This document shows, piece after piece, positions 14,235 through 24,192 of a DNA stretch of 34,497 bases. Source of the DNA: JAAYAY01 sp964429355. GTDB taxonomy: Bacteria; Planctomycetota; Planctomycetia; Pirellulales; Thermoguttaceae. Each line of letters opens with the position of its first letter. The stretch's first letter is position 1. The translations under genes and the position numbers were made by a program. The notes under the pieces were generated by a model. It saw only the letters and a program-made list of their open reading frames with translations. It had not been told where the DNA came from and made no database searches. The stretch lies in assembly GCA_964429355.1 (NCBI GenBank), contig CAYSCH010000054.1, positions 1-34,497 of the forward strand. The letters run 5' to 3'.

Positions 14235-15590
14235 ATGAGACGACGTTTCGAGTGTTTCGCAATTGCCGTTTTGGCAACCGGGATCGTGCCGAGCCTTGCC
14301 CGTGCCGACGGGCTGCAACAGCCGCCCGGTGTAAGTCAGACCAGCTTTTTTGTCGAGGAGACCAGTGGCACGGAATGCGGAGAAGCCGGTTGCTCCTGCA
14401 GCGCGTGTTGCGGCGGCTGTTCCTGCTGGGAAGGTCTCCTCACCAACGTGATGGTTCCCTACACCCTCGCCAAGGAGACCGCGAAGAATTGCTATGGGAT
14501 CAATGTGGGCGGCTGGGTCCAGGCCGGGATGACGGCCAATTTCGAAGACCCCCACGACCGCTACAACGGCCCCGTGCTGACCAACGACCGGGTCGGCGAC
14601 CTGCAGATGAACCAGTTGTGGCTGTATGCCGAGAAACCGGTCGACACCGGCGGCTGCGGGATCGACGTCGGCGGCCGCTTCGACATGTTCTACGGTACCG
14701 ATTGGCGTGCCGCCTACTACCACGGGTTCGGCTGGGAAGATCTGCGGCTGAACGGCCCGGATCAGCTTTATGGACTCTCACTCGCCCAGATGTACGCAGA
14801 AGTGGCCGTCAACGACCTGTCGGTCAGGATCGGCCGAATGACGGGCATTCTGGGCTATGAAGTTGTGCCGCCGATGGGCAACTTCTTCTACTCCCACTCC
14901 TACTCGATATGCTACGGCGAGCCGCTCCTGATCACCGGGCTGATGAGCGACTACCAGGTTAACGAACAGGTCAAGGTCCTGGCAGGATTCCATCAAGGGG
15001 TCCACCAGTGGGACAACAACGACGGCGGCCTGAACGTTCAGGCCGGCCTGATGTGGACCAGCGAGAATCAACGCGTCTCCCTGGCCTATGCCTTCGATGT
15101 CGGCCGGAATGAATTCCTCCCGGGCACGTTTCATCTCAAGGAAGAGTACCTGCACAGCATTGTGGCCAAGGCCCAGTTGACCGAACGCCTCCTTTACGTG
15201 CTCCAGAACGATTATGGCTATGCGAACGGCGACACCGGCTTCGCGGATGCCGACTGGTACAGCATCAATCAGCATCTCCTTTACACGCTCAGCAAGAAGT
15301 GGTCGGCCGGTGCGAGGATCGAGTGGTTCCGCGACGACGACGGCACGCGTGTTCTGGGACTGGGGAATCTCGATTGCCAAGGCTGGGACGGCCTGCCCGG
15401 CTTCAACGGCAGTTTCACCGAACTGACCCTCGGCCTGAACTGGAAGCCGCGAGCCAACATCCTCGTTCGGCCGGAAACTCGCTGGGACTGGTACTCCGGC
15501 TCGACCAACCTTGCCGGCGAACTCCCCTTCGATGACGGCACCAGCAGCAGCCAGTTCACCTTCGCGACCGACGTGGTCGTGATGTTCTGA
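14235..15590 (+). CDS. BBP2-type outer-membrane beta-barrel porin
   Basis: A 451-residue outer-membrane protein. A signal peptide covers residues 1-24 (hydrophobic AIAVLATGIVPSLARA). An unusual cluster follows with seven Cys between residues 48 and 64 (ECGEAGCSCSACCGGCSCW). From about residue 88 the sequence consists of alternating strands with aromatic girdles (GINVGGWVQAGMTANF, DVGGRFDMFYGTDW, VKVLAGFHQGVHQWD, LTLGLNWKP), ending in VVVMF, where a terminal Phe is typical of barrel proteins. This pattern matches the putative beta-barrel porin-2 (BBP2/OmpL-like) family, common in planctomycetes. The ATG at 14235 has AGGGGG about six bases upstream; an overlapping ATG at 14231 is out of frame. 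The role is probably passive solute diffusion. The substrate is unknown. Confidence 0.8.
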   Translation: MRRRFECFAIAVLATGIVPSLARADGLQQPPGVSQTSFFVEETSGTECGEAGCSCSACCGGCSCWEGLLTNVMVPYTLAKETAKNCYGINVGGWVQAGMTANFEDPHDRYNGPVLTNDRVGDLQMNQLWLYAEKPVDTGGCGIDVGGRFDMFYGTDWRAAYYHGFGWEDLRLNGPDQLYGLSLAQMYAEVAVNDLSVRIGRMTGILGYEVVPPMGNFFYSHSYSICYGEPLLITGLMSDYQVNEQVKVLAGFHQGVHQWDNNDGGLNVQAGLMWTSENQRVSLAYAFDVGRNEFLPGTFHLKEEYLHSIVAKAQLTERLLYVLQNDYGYANGDTGFADADWYSINQHLLYTLSKKWSAGARIEWFRDDDGTRVLGLGNLDCQGWDGLPGFNGSFTELTLGLNWKPRANILVRPETRWDWYSGSTNLAGELPFDDGTSSSQFTFATDVVVMF

Positions 15591-15647
15591 ACCGGCTCAA
15601 GCCGGAAAGAAGGATCCCTGGGGCAGAAGAGAGCAGATCACCTCCCC

Positions 15648-15685
15648 AAAAAAACAGCCCAACGGAACTATGTTCCGTTGGGCTG
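15648..15685 (-). terminator. Rho-independent terminator of the small secreted protein gene
   Basis: A perfect 14-bp stem, CAGCCCAACGGAAC (15655-15668) with its complement at 15672-15685, encloses a 3-base loop. On the minus strand it is followed by seven T (plus 15648-15654). It ends leftward transcription of the gene at 15782-15988 and also protects the end of the convergent porin gene. The plus-strand side lacks a T-run. Confidence 0.9.
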
Positions 15686-15781
15686 TCGACATTCTTGATC
15701 CGCGAAGGCCGCCGCTTGCTGCAGCGGACGAGTGCAATTCTGCCGGACACTCCGTTCGTTGGAGAGCCCGTGACAAGACAA

Positions 15782-15988
15782 TTACAGCTTCGGCCATCGG
15801 CCGTTCTGCATGCCCAGATCCCACAGACTCTTGCCATCAATCTGCCGGTAGCGGGAGTGAACTTTCTGTTTGACTGGAGGGCATTGGATCCCAGTTCCCG
15901 GACGGTAGCGAGCCGCATCCGCCTGGGACGCAAAGCAGAGGCCCACCAAAGCCACCACAGCCAGCGAAGTCAACAACCGACGTATCAT
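15782..15988 (-). CDS. Small secreted protein of unknown function (68 aa)
   Basis: A 68-residue protein with a clear Sec signal peptide (MIRRLLTSLAVVALVGLCFASQADA, shown here as MIRRLLTSLA...SQADA, residues 1-25) and a mature part of about 43 residues that is basic and has a single Cys (GIQCPPVKQK) and a C-terminal SLWDLGMQNGRWPKL. The ATG at 15988 has GGAGAG about eight bases upstream. The gene has its own promoter (16060-16087) and a strong terminator (15648-15685), so it is a complete single-gene unit although short. I do not recognise a family; an exported peptide or periplasmic small protein is the most that can be said. Confidence 0.7.
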   Translation of the reverse strand: MIRRLLTSLAVVALVGLCFASQADAARYRPGTGIQCPPVKQKVHSRYRQIDGKSLWDLGMQNGRWPKL

Positions 15989-16059
15989 GGGATCTCTCCA
16001 GTTTTCGGACGTTCGGAATCGATACACCCGGAACCGGCAAGCGGCTCCCGGCAATTCCC

Positions 16060-16087
16060 ATAGTAATTGGGGCAGAATCGTATTCAA
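16060..16087 (-). promoter_or_regulatory. Promoter of the small secreted protein gene
   Basis: On the minus strand, TTGAAT (plus 16082-16087, 4/6) is followed after 16 bases by TACTAT (plus 16060-16065, 4/6). Transcription would begin near 16053, leaving a leader of about 65 nt before the ATG at 15988. Confidence 0.45.
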
Positions 16088-16224
16088 TAGGGAGTTCGAC
16101 GCCGAGCTGCTGGCAAGGACCCCCCAATGCTCGCCCGCAGCGATAATGCGGGTAGAATCGACTTCCCGTCGGCAGTACGATCCTGTCGATTCTGCCATCT
16201 GGGCCATTTGTGCGGCAGGCGTGG

Positions 16225-16271
16225 GTGCACACAATCGGCGATCTTGGCAGCGGCTCCAGGAACGACTGACG
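16225..16271 (+). repeat. Dispersed intergenic repeat, copy B
   Basis: The segment begins GTGCACACAATCGGCG and ends CTGACG; it matches the copy at 20720-20763 over about 45 bases with a few substitutions and short indels (shared cores AATCGGCG, TTGGCAGCGG, CTGACG). It lies in the 364-base gap 15989-16352 between the small secreted protein and the nucleotidyltransferase gene, where besides the promoter nothing else is seen. Confidence 0.6.
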
Positions 16272-16352
16272 AAAACACGCCCCGCTGGCCCCGGCATCGA
16301 CCCCCGCAACGACGTCTGGCCAGATCGTTACCAGGCCTTCACAGTGCCTCGT

Positions 16353-16946
16353 TCAACCATCCGGGGTGTCGACCAGCTCCTGGAGCCGCGTCCGCAGCAC
16401 CGGTGGTAACCGTTCGAGCCAGGTGCTGTCGATCAGGCCAACATCGAGCATGTCGCGAACATGTACCCGGTCCTTGTCTCGAAAGGAAGTCAGCTTCATG
16501 CGCACCAACGCCTCCAGACGTAGCGTGCGAGTGTCTTGGATCACCTCGCTCTCATGGACGTCAGGGGTCGGCAGCACGTATTCGGGCCGGACCTTCTCCA
16601 ATGCGAACACCACGTGGACGGCATCTCGAGCCGTCGCCTTGGGACCGTCCAGAAACCTGCTCACTCCGGCGGCGTGCCGGTAGATGAATCCTTCACGTTC
16701 CAGCGACTCGATGGCTTTGTCCAGGTCAGCTCGCTGAATGAGGATGTCGACGTCACGCGTGTTGCGGACAGCCGTCTCATCCACCTGTGCGACCCAGACT
16801 TGAACGGCGTTTCCCCCTACCACCGCATACAGAATGCCGGCACGGTCCAGGGCTTTCGTCACACGCCGCAGTCTGTCTTTGACCTTTTCCACGGCTCGCT
16901 CAATTCTTTCCCAGAGGGCGTCGCCCGTGTAACGGATCGTGACCAT
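16353..16946 (-). CDS. Nucleotidyltransferase-fold protein (AbiEii/MNT-like)
   Basis: A 197-residue protein with the nucleotidyltransferase signature: AVVGGNAVQVWVA near residue 42 (the GG/N motif) and RNTRDVDILI about 20 residues later (the D-x-D metal ligands), followed by DLDKAIESLEREGF. The C-terminal half includes RLEALVRMKLTSFRDKDRVHVRDML, the pattern of AbiEii-type proteins. Such proteins transfer nucleotides to RNA, protein or small molecules, and some are toxins of type IV toxin-antitoxin systems. No antitoxin gene lies beside it, so the toxin role is unsupported. The frame starts with GTG at 16949, but the ATG at 16946 has better distance from AAGG. The biological role is unknown. 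Confidence 0.75.
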   Translation of the reverse strand: MVTIRYTGDALWERIERAVEKVKDRLRRVTKALDRAGILYAVVGGNAVQVWVAQVDETAVRNTRDVDILIQRADLDKAIESLEREGFIYRHAAGVSRFLDGPKATARDAVHVVFALEKVRPEYVLPTPDVHESEVIQDTRTLRLEALVRMKLTSFRDKDRVHVRDMLDVGLIDSTWLERLPPVLRTRLQELVDTPDG

Positions 16947-17089
16947 CACTCACACCTTGCTCGAACGTACCTGTTTTCACGCTATTGTAACGCGCGTATC
17001 CGAGTGCGTGGAGACTCATGTCCAAAGTCAAATGGCGAAGAAATCTCCGAAGATCGTCGGCTCATGACGGCGAGCTGACGACAACCCTT

Positions 17090-17128
17090 GTGCCTGGCAC
17101 TTCGAATCTGTTTCGTCATTCGTCATTC
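17090..17128. repeat. Short palindrome and heptamer repeat at the DUF362 gene end
   Basis: GTGCCTGGCAC (17090-17100) is a perfect short palindrome. It is followed by TTCGTCA TTCGTCA TTC (17112-17128), a 7-base tandem that overlaps the last codons of the DUF362 gene. Both are of kinds that recur between genes in many bacteria. Nothing else is seen in 16950-17115. Confidence 0.45.
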
Positions 17129-18330
17129 TCCCCACTCCCCTGCCGGATCGCCCGCAGAATCTCGCTTCCCACCGGCGGGCAGCCCGGAACGAAGATCCCC
17201 ATCCCCCGCTGGTTGATCGTGCAATTGCCCAGACAGAGCGTGCCCTCCGGCAGTTCCGTGTGCCCTTTGCCAATCGCAATATGCAGCGGCCTGTCTTTGG
17301 GGAAGTAGTCGAACAGTTCGGCCCGGTTCTTCTTCAGAAACAACAGCAACGTCGACTGACAGGCACTGCACGAGTTGTTGTCGAGCACGGTCACGTTCGG
17401 AAACTCGATCGTCAGGTTCGCCGGCGGTGCCGCAAACGGTTTCGACCATTCCTGCCAGCCGTCGGGCGAGACCATGATGCGGTCCAGATGGATCGTGCCG
17501 TAACCCCGTTCGGCTCCGATCCGCAAATGGGCAATGCCTTCGGCCCGAATGCCCATCAGCCGGCAGGCGACGGCGTCGGCCGCCAGGGCATCGCTGCCCA
17601 CGACCACCACGCCCAGCTCCTTGGGGCTTCCGGCACTGGGACCGAGACCTTCCATGCCCACCGTACCGTCGAGGATCGCCAGGTGAGGCCGCAACACGCT
17701 CGACATGTCGGCGATCGCCACGTCGATCGGCTTGGCGTCGATCCGGTCCATGGGCGGAAGCATGTGCAGCTCGACCTTGCTCCGCCGCCACAGACAACCT
17801 TTCATGTTCTTGACGGCAAGCGTCACACCCGTGTGCATGTGCATCTTCATCACGGGAATCGACACGATCAGGTCGAAGTCGAAGACGTCCTGGCAAACGC
17901 GGATCGAGTGAATCGCAAGCCCCTCGGGCAACTCGACCTCGACAAAGCGGCGGCGGTCCATATCGATCAGCCGACAATGACGCAATTGGGCGATTGCCGT
18001 AATCCCTGCCGCCTGGAAGGCCTCCAGAACGTTGACGCCGACAATCGGGCTCTCGCCGACGGCCACCGCGGCTCCCGCCTCAAGAAATGCATCGATGGCG
18101 GCCGCGACGACCTGACAATGAGTGACAATGCCCGACTCGCAGGAAGCGACCCGGCCCACATTCGGTTTGAGCAGAACCCGCATTCCTCGAACTGGAGCCA
18201 GATCAATCGACTGGAGCGCCCGTCGGGCGTTTTCATAGGGTCCCTCGCCGTGGGCAACGGCGACGGCCGGATTCACCCCGGCCGACCAGATCGGTTCGAG
18301 CGTCGGAAGTCGATCGTGTGGAGAAGTCAA
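17116..18330 (-). CDS. DUF362-domain protein with a Cys-rich, possibly Fe-S, tail
   Basis: A 404-residue protein of the DUF362 type: GMRVLLKPNVG near residue 50, THCQVVAAAIDAFLEAGAAVAVGESP, FDLIVSIPVMKMHMHTGVTLAVKNMKGCL, LAILDGTVGMEGLGPSAG and VVGSDALAADAVACRLMGI, the usual order of conserved blocks. The extra C-terminal part has Cys321-x2-Cys324, Cys366-x3-Cys370 and Cys384 in the phrase VPGCPP, which matches the form of cluster ligands in other Fe-S proteins. The start is TTG at 18330, preferred because GAGGAG lies nine bases upstream. No signal peptide is seen, so it is probably cytoplasmic. The function of DUF362 proteins is not established. It lies 213 bases after the DUF2079 gene on the same strand; that gap shows nothing definite. 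Confidence 0.78.
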   Translation of the reverse strand: MTSPHDRLPTLEPIWSAGVNPAVAVAHGEGPYENARRALQSIDLAPVRGMRVLLKPNVGRVASCESGIVTHCQVVAAAIDAFLEAGAAVAVGESPIVGVNVLEAFQAAGITAIAQLRHCRLIDMDRRRFVEVELPEGLAIHSIRVCQDVFDFDLIVSIPVMKMHMHTGVTLAVKNMKGCLWRRSKVELHMLPPMDRIDAKPIDVAIADMSSVLRPHLAILDGTVGMEGLGPSAGSPKELGVVVVGSDALAADAVACRLMGIRAEGIAHLRIGAERGYGTIHLDRIMVSPDGWQEWSKPFAAPPANLTIEFPNVTVLDNNSCSACQSTLLLFLKKNRAELFDYFPKDRPLHIAIGKGHTELPEGTLCLGNCTINQRGMGIFVPGCPPVGSEILRAIRQGSGENDE

Positions 18331-18543
18331 TCGAGTTGGCTCCTCGGGAGTTTTGCCGGTTTCAACCCGCTAATAGACAAAGACGTGTTGGCGGCCTCGG
18401 CCGATCGACCAGGGATCGTGGACGATCGACGACGCGTCAGCGAGTCTCTTGGAAGGGTATCGCAAGACGAACCTGCCAGCAAGCTCTCCAGCCGCAACAC
18501 AGCGTCCGAAGCCACGTTCTGGACGCCGCCCGGTTTTCCGACG

Positions 18544-20592
18544 TCACGGGGACGATTTCTTCTCGTCCGGGCGCCTCAGGACCACAATCCCGTCGCGAGC
18601 CTCGACCATGCGGTAGTTGGCGAGCCGGGCTTCGTTGAGAACAAATTCGATGTTCTCTTCAGACTGCTGGAAACGTTCATACGTGTCGATCAGGACCCAA
18701 TCGAACAGCTCGATACCAGATCGTCTTGGTCCGGCTTCTCGCTGGAAAGCGGCCCAACGCTGGGGTGCCTGGCCGACCGTATCCAGCCGCTCGACTCCCA
18801 CGAAGTGGGCGGCGATTCGCCCGGTGGCCAGAACCGTCGCGTCGTCCTTGTCGACCAAGGCCAGGATCTCGTGCAGAGCTTCGATTCCCGACGACCCCGC
18901 AATCCGGTCGTGAAGCTGGCTCATTCCGACGTCGGCATACGTCTTGGCAAGCACTTCAGTGAGCGTGTTCGGGCACCAGGGCGAGGAGCCCAGCCAGAGA
19001 GAGGCGGCCAGGCAGCCGGCCAAAGCGGTGACGGCCGCACGCCCCATGGGCCCAATCGCCTCGCTGCCGCTCGCTGGATCTCCCGACTGATGGATCCCCC
19101 CAGCCATCGCGGCAAGAAACAGGATCGGGATCAACGTCGTTGTGTACTGGAAGGCAATGCTGATTGCCGGCTGATGGCCCCAGGCAACCAGCACACCCAC
19201 CGGCAAGGCGCAGGCCAGCAGAATCCATCGACCGCGATACAGGGCCCTCCATCCCAGGGGAACGGAGAGAGCTGCAAGAAAGTAGAAAGACTCAGGCCGT
19301 AATACCGTGCCCCAGAAGATGCGGGGACGCAGGATTGGCGATGCGAGAATCTCCACGCCCGAGTCGCCCAGTTGTTGAAAGCGAGACACCTGGTAGGGAC
19401 GAAGTCCGGAATACCGGTAGATGAGCACGAACGCGGCGATCGAAACGAGGTTGATCGTGACCCACGTCCAGAGAGGCAGCCGGCTGGCCAGAATGCCCGC
19501 TTCCGACGGCCGCAGGCCTTCTCGCCGATTCTGCCACCGCCCCCAGACGCACTGAAGGGCCATGGCCGCCGCCAGGCAGCCCACGATAACCACCACGTCC
19601 TCCTGAAAGCTGCACGCCAGCAAGGCCGTCATGAGGGCGCCGATACGTTGCCCTTTCAGCAACAGAAAAACCACCAGAAACAGCAGTGGAAACGCGAGGC
19701 TGACTGGATGCCAACCGTAGGAGTAACTCAAGTTCAGTTGGCTCAGTGCCGGGTAGACCAGGTAGGCAACTCCCCACATGGCCGCTTCGAGCCTGCTGGC
19801 GCCGAGTTGACGAGCCGTGCCATACAGAATCGGTGCTGGCAGAAGGAGGCAGACGGCCTGAACCACCATGAAGAGCCGGGGGTCGGGCCAGAGCCCCCAG
19901 AGGGGAGCCAGGAGCGCAAGGCCGGGATTGAAATGATCCCAGAAAGGCGGCAGGCTGGGAGTCTCCATGAGAAAGCCTCGACCGGCCCAGGTGTTGGCTA
20001 CTCGCTGGCCAAAATGGCCGAAATCGTTGAACCCCAACAGAAAACTGTCGTAAGCCTGAACGCTCTGCCGGTACCACCAGATTCCGAGCGCCAATGCGAC
20101 AATCCAAACCACCCACCCCCAGGCGGCAGCAGTCGCCAACCGCTGCAATCGAGATGGCACGGGCTGCGAGGCTGCCATTTCACCGACCGCAACGGCCGTG
20201 ATCGCCGTCAGCACCAGCGGCTCGAGGAATGTCGGGGGGAGGGGAACGTCCAGCAGCCGAAGAAGGTCGAGTGCGGGAACAAAAGATGAAGCGAGCAGCC
20301 AGGCAATTGCCCGCGGGAATCGCTCGCGGCAGGTTCGGGCATAATGCAGGCAGAGCAGCGTCAGCAGTACCCCAAGCAAAAGGATCAAAGCCGCCAGGGC
20401 AACCGGCAGGACCACCGGACCCCAAAACCAGGGCGCCCCCGGCATTACCCAGTACGTGCCGACGAGGTGATGCCGCGTCGCCAGAAGGGCAACTGCCCAG
20501 GTCCAGATGCCCCCCGCCCCGATCGCCCCGAGGTAGGAAGCTCGCGAAGACAGGTTGCGAAGCGAAGTGGGGTGTGGTGTCTTGGCTGCCAT
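18544..20592 (-). CDS. DUF2079-family polytopic membrane protein
   Basis: A 682-residue protein with about 12-14 hydrophobic segments and a hydrophilic C-terminal part of about 140 residues. The middle contains the DUF2079 signature: YDSFLLGFNDFGHFGQRVANTW, PPFWDHFNPGLALLAPLW, LSYSYGWHPVSLAFPLLFLVVFLLLKGQ, SFQEDVVVIVGCLAAA and RPESFYFLAALSVPLGWRAL. The family is related in topology to GT-C glycosyltransferases using lipid-linked sugars, but its substrate is not known. The C-terminal part (TYADVGMSQLHDRI..ATGRIAAHFVGVERLDTVG..FDWVLIDTYERF) probably lies outside the cytoplasm. The ATG at 20592 has no clear ribosome binding site. A role in envelope polysaccharide or protein glycosylation is a guess from topology. 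Confidence 0.72.
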   Translation of the reverse strand: MAAKTPHPTSLRNLSSRASYLGAIGAGGIWTWAVALLATRHHLVGTYWVMPGAPWFWGPVVLPVALAALILLLGVLLTLLCLHYARTCRERFPRAIAWLLASSFVPALDLLRLLDVPLPPTFLEPLVLTAITAVAVGEMAASQPVPSRLQRLATAAAWGWVVWIVALALGIWWYRQSVQAYDSFLLGFNDFGHFGQRVANTWAGRGFLMETPSLPPFWDHFNPGLALLAPLWGLWPDPRLFMVVQAVCLLLPAPILYGTARQLGASRLEAAMWGVAYLVYPALSQLNLSYSYGWHPVSLAFPLLFLVVFLLLKGQRIGALMTALLACSFQEDVVVIVGCLAAAMALQCVWGRWQNRREGLRPSEAGILASRLPLWTWVTINLVSIAAFVLIYRYSGLRPYQVSRFQQLGDSGVEILASPILRPRIFWGTVLRPESFYFLAALSVPLGWRALYRGRWILLACALPVGVLVAWGHQPAISIAFQYTTTLIPILFLAAMAGGIHQSGDPASGSEAIGPMGRAAVTALAGCLAASLWLGSSPWCPNTLTEVLAKTYADVGMSQLHDRIAGSSGIEALHEILALVDKDDATVLATGRIAAHFVGVERLDTVGQAPQRWAAFQREAGPRRSGIELFDWVLIDTYERFQQSEENIEFVLNEARLANYRMVEARDGIVVLRRPDEKKSSP

Positions 20593-20693
20593 CTGCGAGT
20601 GGGCGATCCGCGCGGTTGTCCGAGAAATCCCACTCTAATTGCGATCGGTGGGAACGACAAGTTGGGAATTCGTCTTCAGAAGTTCCAATAAAG

Positions 20694-20763
20694 CGTGGGG
20701 GTGTCCCACGGGCATGGACGTGCACAATCGGCGGTTTGGCAGCGGCCCCAAAACGAACCTGAC
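20694..20763 (+). repeat. Dispersed intergenic repeat, copy A, with hairpin
   Basis: It begins with a perfect hairpin CGTGGG-N5-CCCACG (20694-20710) and continues from 20720 with a segment matching copy B at 16225-16271 (GTGCAC, AATCGGCG, TTGGCAGCGG, CTGACG). It lies in the 511-base gap 20593-21103 before metG. In the rest of that gap I see no credible gene, and only a weak GTTGTC/GACAAC dyad around 20972-20994. Confidence 0.6.
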
Positions 20764-21103
20764 GGCTCCGGTCATGGTCCTGAATGAGATTGCGTGATTC
20801 CAGCGGAAAAGGGCGACAGCCACGTGGCAGGTACCGTTTGCCCGTACGCCCAACAAGGGGGCCGTAGTCGGCCTCCCCCCACCGCGGTGTATCCGGTAGA
20901 ATGGGTGTCTTGTGAAACTGCCACTCCAGGGCCTATGCCGACAATTGCCCGGAGACCAGAGCGACCCAGGTTGTCTGCTTTTTCCTGACAACGTCAAAAG
21001 CCCGACTGCCTGCGGCAAGTCTTATCGTTTGTGCGAGAGACTCGGCCCTTGCTTGATGGCAGCCGCCGGACTGGATCCTGAACCCGAACCCTGACCACTC
21101 CCA

Positions 21104-23137
<2,034 letters not shown>

Positions 23138-23170
23138 AGTTGGCAGCCTTCCTCGCCAGGGTTTAGCCGT

Positions 23171-23236
23171 CGTAACCGAATTCGCCCCCGCGTAGCCGAA
23201 TTCGCCAGAATTTGGCCCTTCGTCAGTCAATTCTCC
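23171..23236 (+). repeat. Tandem 16-mer repeat after metG
   Basis: CGTAACCGAATTCGCC (23171), CGTAGCCGAATTCGCC (23191) and the diverged CGTCAGTCAATTCTCC (23221) lie in series between metG and the anti-sigma gene. The middle copy can also form a hairpin (CCGAATTC with GAATTTGG). A similar but not identical array lies at 31326-31386. No T-run marks it as a terminator. Confidence 0.6.
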
Positions 23237-23290
23237 AAAATCTGTCCATCGCGCTGGATTCCCAATATCCGAGCGGCTACCCTGGACCAC

Positions 23291-23701
23291 TTACCTCGCG
23301 ACCTCGCCCAGCTCATGGGCGACCTGCCATCTGTCTGCCCGCAAATCCGGCAGGAATCGATAGAACAGCCACCCGGCCAGAAGCCCGATCGCCAGTACCT
23401 GAAGCAGAATGCCGGGACCCTGGGGAAGAACCTTTGCCAGGACGCGAACCGCCAACAGGCACAATGCCACCGAGTAGACAGGTAACCCTGCAACCGGCGA
23501 AGTCTCCGGCAGCGAGATCCGGGGTTCAAACTGGTATCCGACAGCCAACGAAGCCAGGGCGTTGTCTGTCTTGGCAAGCTGTTCGTACATTCGCCGCAAG
23601 CTCTCGTCTTGACTCATGGCGAGACGAACCTCTTCAGCCCGATCGGACTCCAGCTCGCCGTCCAGCAGCGCCGAAAGCTCTTCCGGACTAATGGGTTGCA
23701 T
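23291..23701 (-). CDS. Probable membrane anti-sigma factor
   Basis: A 136-residue protein. The N terminus (SPEELSALLDGELESDRAEEVRLAMSQDESLRRMYEQLAKTDNAL) matches the helical sigma-binding segment of anti-sigma factors, but has no HxxxCxxC zinc motif. Two adjacent hydrophobic stretches follow at about 77-113 (VYSVALCLLAVRVLAKV and ILLQVLAIGLLAGWLFY), then a short polar tail. It overlaps the end of the ECF sigma gene, the usual arrangement for sigma/anti-sigma pairs with equal synthesis. The frame opens with an ATG at 23710, but the ATG at 23701 has AAAGG at a better distance. It probably holds the sigma factor at the membrane until a signal triggers its release. Confidence 0.72.
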   Translation of the reverse strand: MQPISPEELSALLDGELESDRAEEVRLAMSQDESLRRMYEQLAKTDNALASLAVGYQFEPRISLPETSPVAGLPVYSVALCLLAVRVLAKVLPQGPGILLQVLAIGLLAGWLFYRFLPDLRADRWQVAHELGEVAR

Positions 23702-24185
23702 GGTGTTCATCCTTTCGATAAACGTCCGCTAGAGCCTGGCGAGCTGCGTGAAGACGCGACATGACCGTGCCGGCGGGAATTCCCAAGACATGGCCCATCT
23801 CCTGGTAGGAACAACCACCAAAGTACCGGAGATGAAGGATCTCCCTGTGTGCCTCGCACAACCGATCGAGCGATTCCTGAAGTTCCAGTTGCAGATCGCC
23901 CGGCGGGGTACTCTGGATGGGGAGATCGGCGCGCTCCATGGTCACCGTGACGGGTCTTGACTGGCGCCGTCGCAGCAAGTCGCGGCAGCAGTTCCTCAGA
24001 ATCGCAAACCACCAGCTTCTGAACGGGCACGCGGAATCGTAATGGGCAAATGCCCGCCAGGCTTTGATCGCCGCCTCCTGGACTGCATCTTCGGCGTCTT
24101 CCCGGCTGCGGACAATCACGTAGGCATAGGCCGTTGACTGCCGCAGGAGAGGCTCGATTCTTTGCTGAAACTGGCGGTCTGACAT
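23688..24185 (-). CDS. ECF-type RNA polymerase sigma factor
   Basis: A 165-residue sigma70-family protein of ECF size. Region 2 covers about 10-75 (AYVIVRSREDAEDAVQEAAIKAWRAFAHYD...FRSWWFAILRNCCRDLLRRR), including the -10 recognition helix; region 4 covers about 105-158 (LDRLCEAHREILHLRYFGGCSYQEMGHVLGIPAGTVMSRLHAARQAL), the -35-binding helix-turn-helix. The ATG at 24185 lies seven bases after the stop of the upstream small membrane protein, and the anti-sigma gene overlaps its 3' end, so all three form one operon. The short linker between regions 2 and 4 is typical. The regulon is unknown; I found no clear ECF-type promoter upstream of the operon that would indicate autoregulation. Confidence 0.9.
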   Translation of the reverse strand: MSDRQFQQRIEPLLRQSTAYAYVIVRSREDAEDAVQEAAIKAWRAFAHYDSACPFRSWWFAILRNCCRDLLRRRQSRPVTVTMERADLPIQSTPPGDLQLELQESLDRLCEAHREILHLRYFGGCSYQEMGHVLGIPAGTVMSRLHAARQALADVYRKDEHHATH

Positions 24186-24192
24186 GCCTGCT

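Noticed and set aside
17260..19302. 680-codon + strand open frame
   Set aside because: It is antisense to the DUF362 and DUF2079 genes and crosses both; no domain or ribosome binding site.
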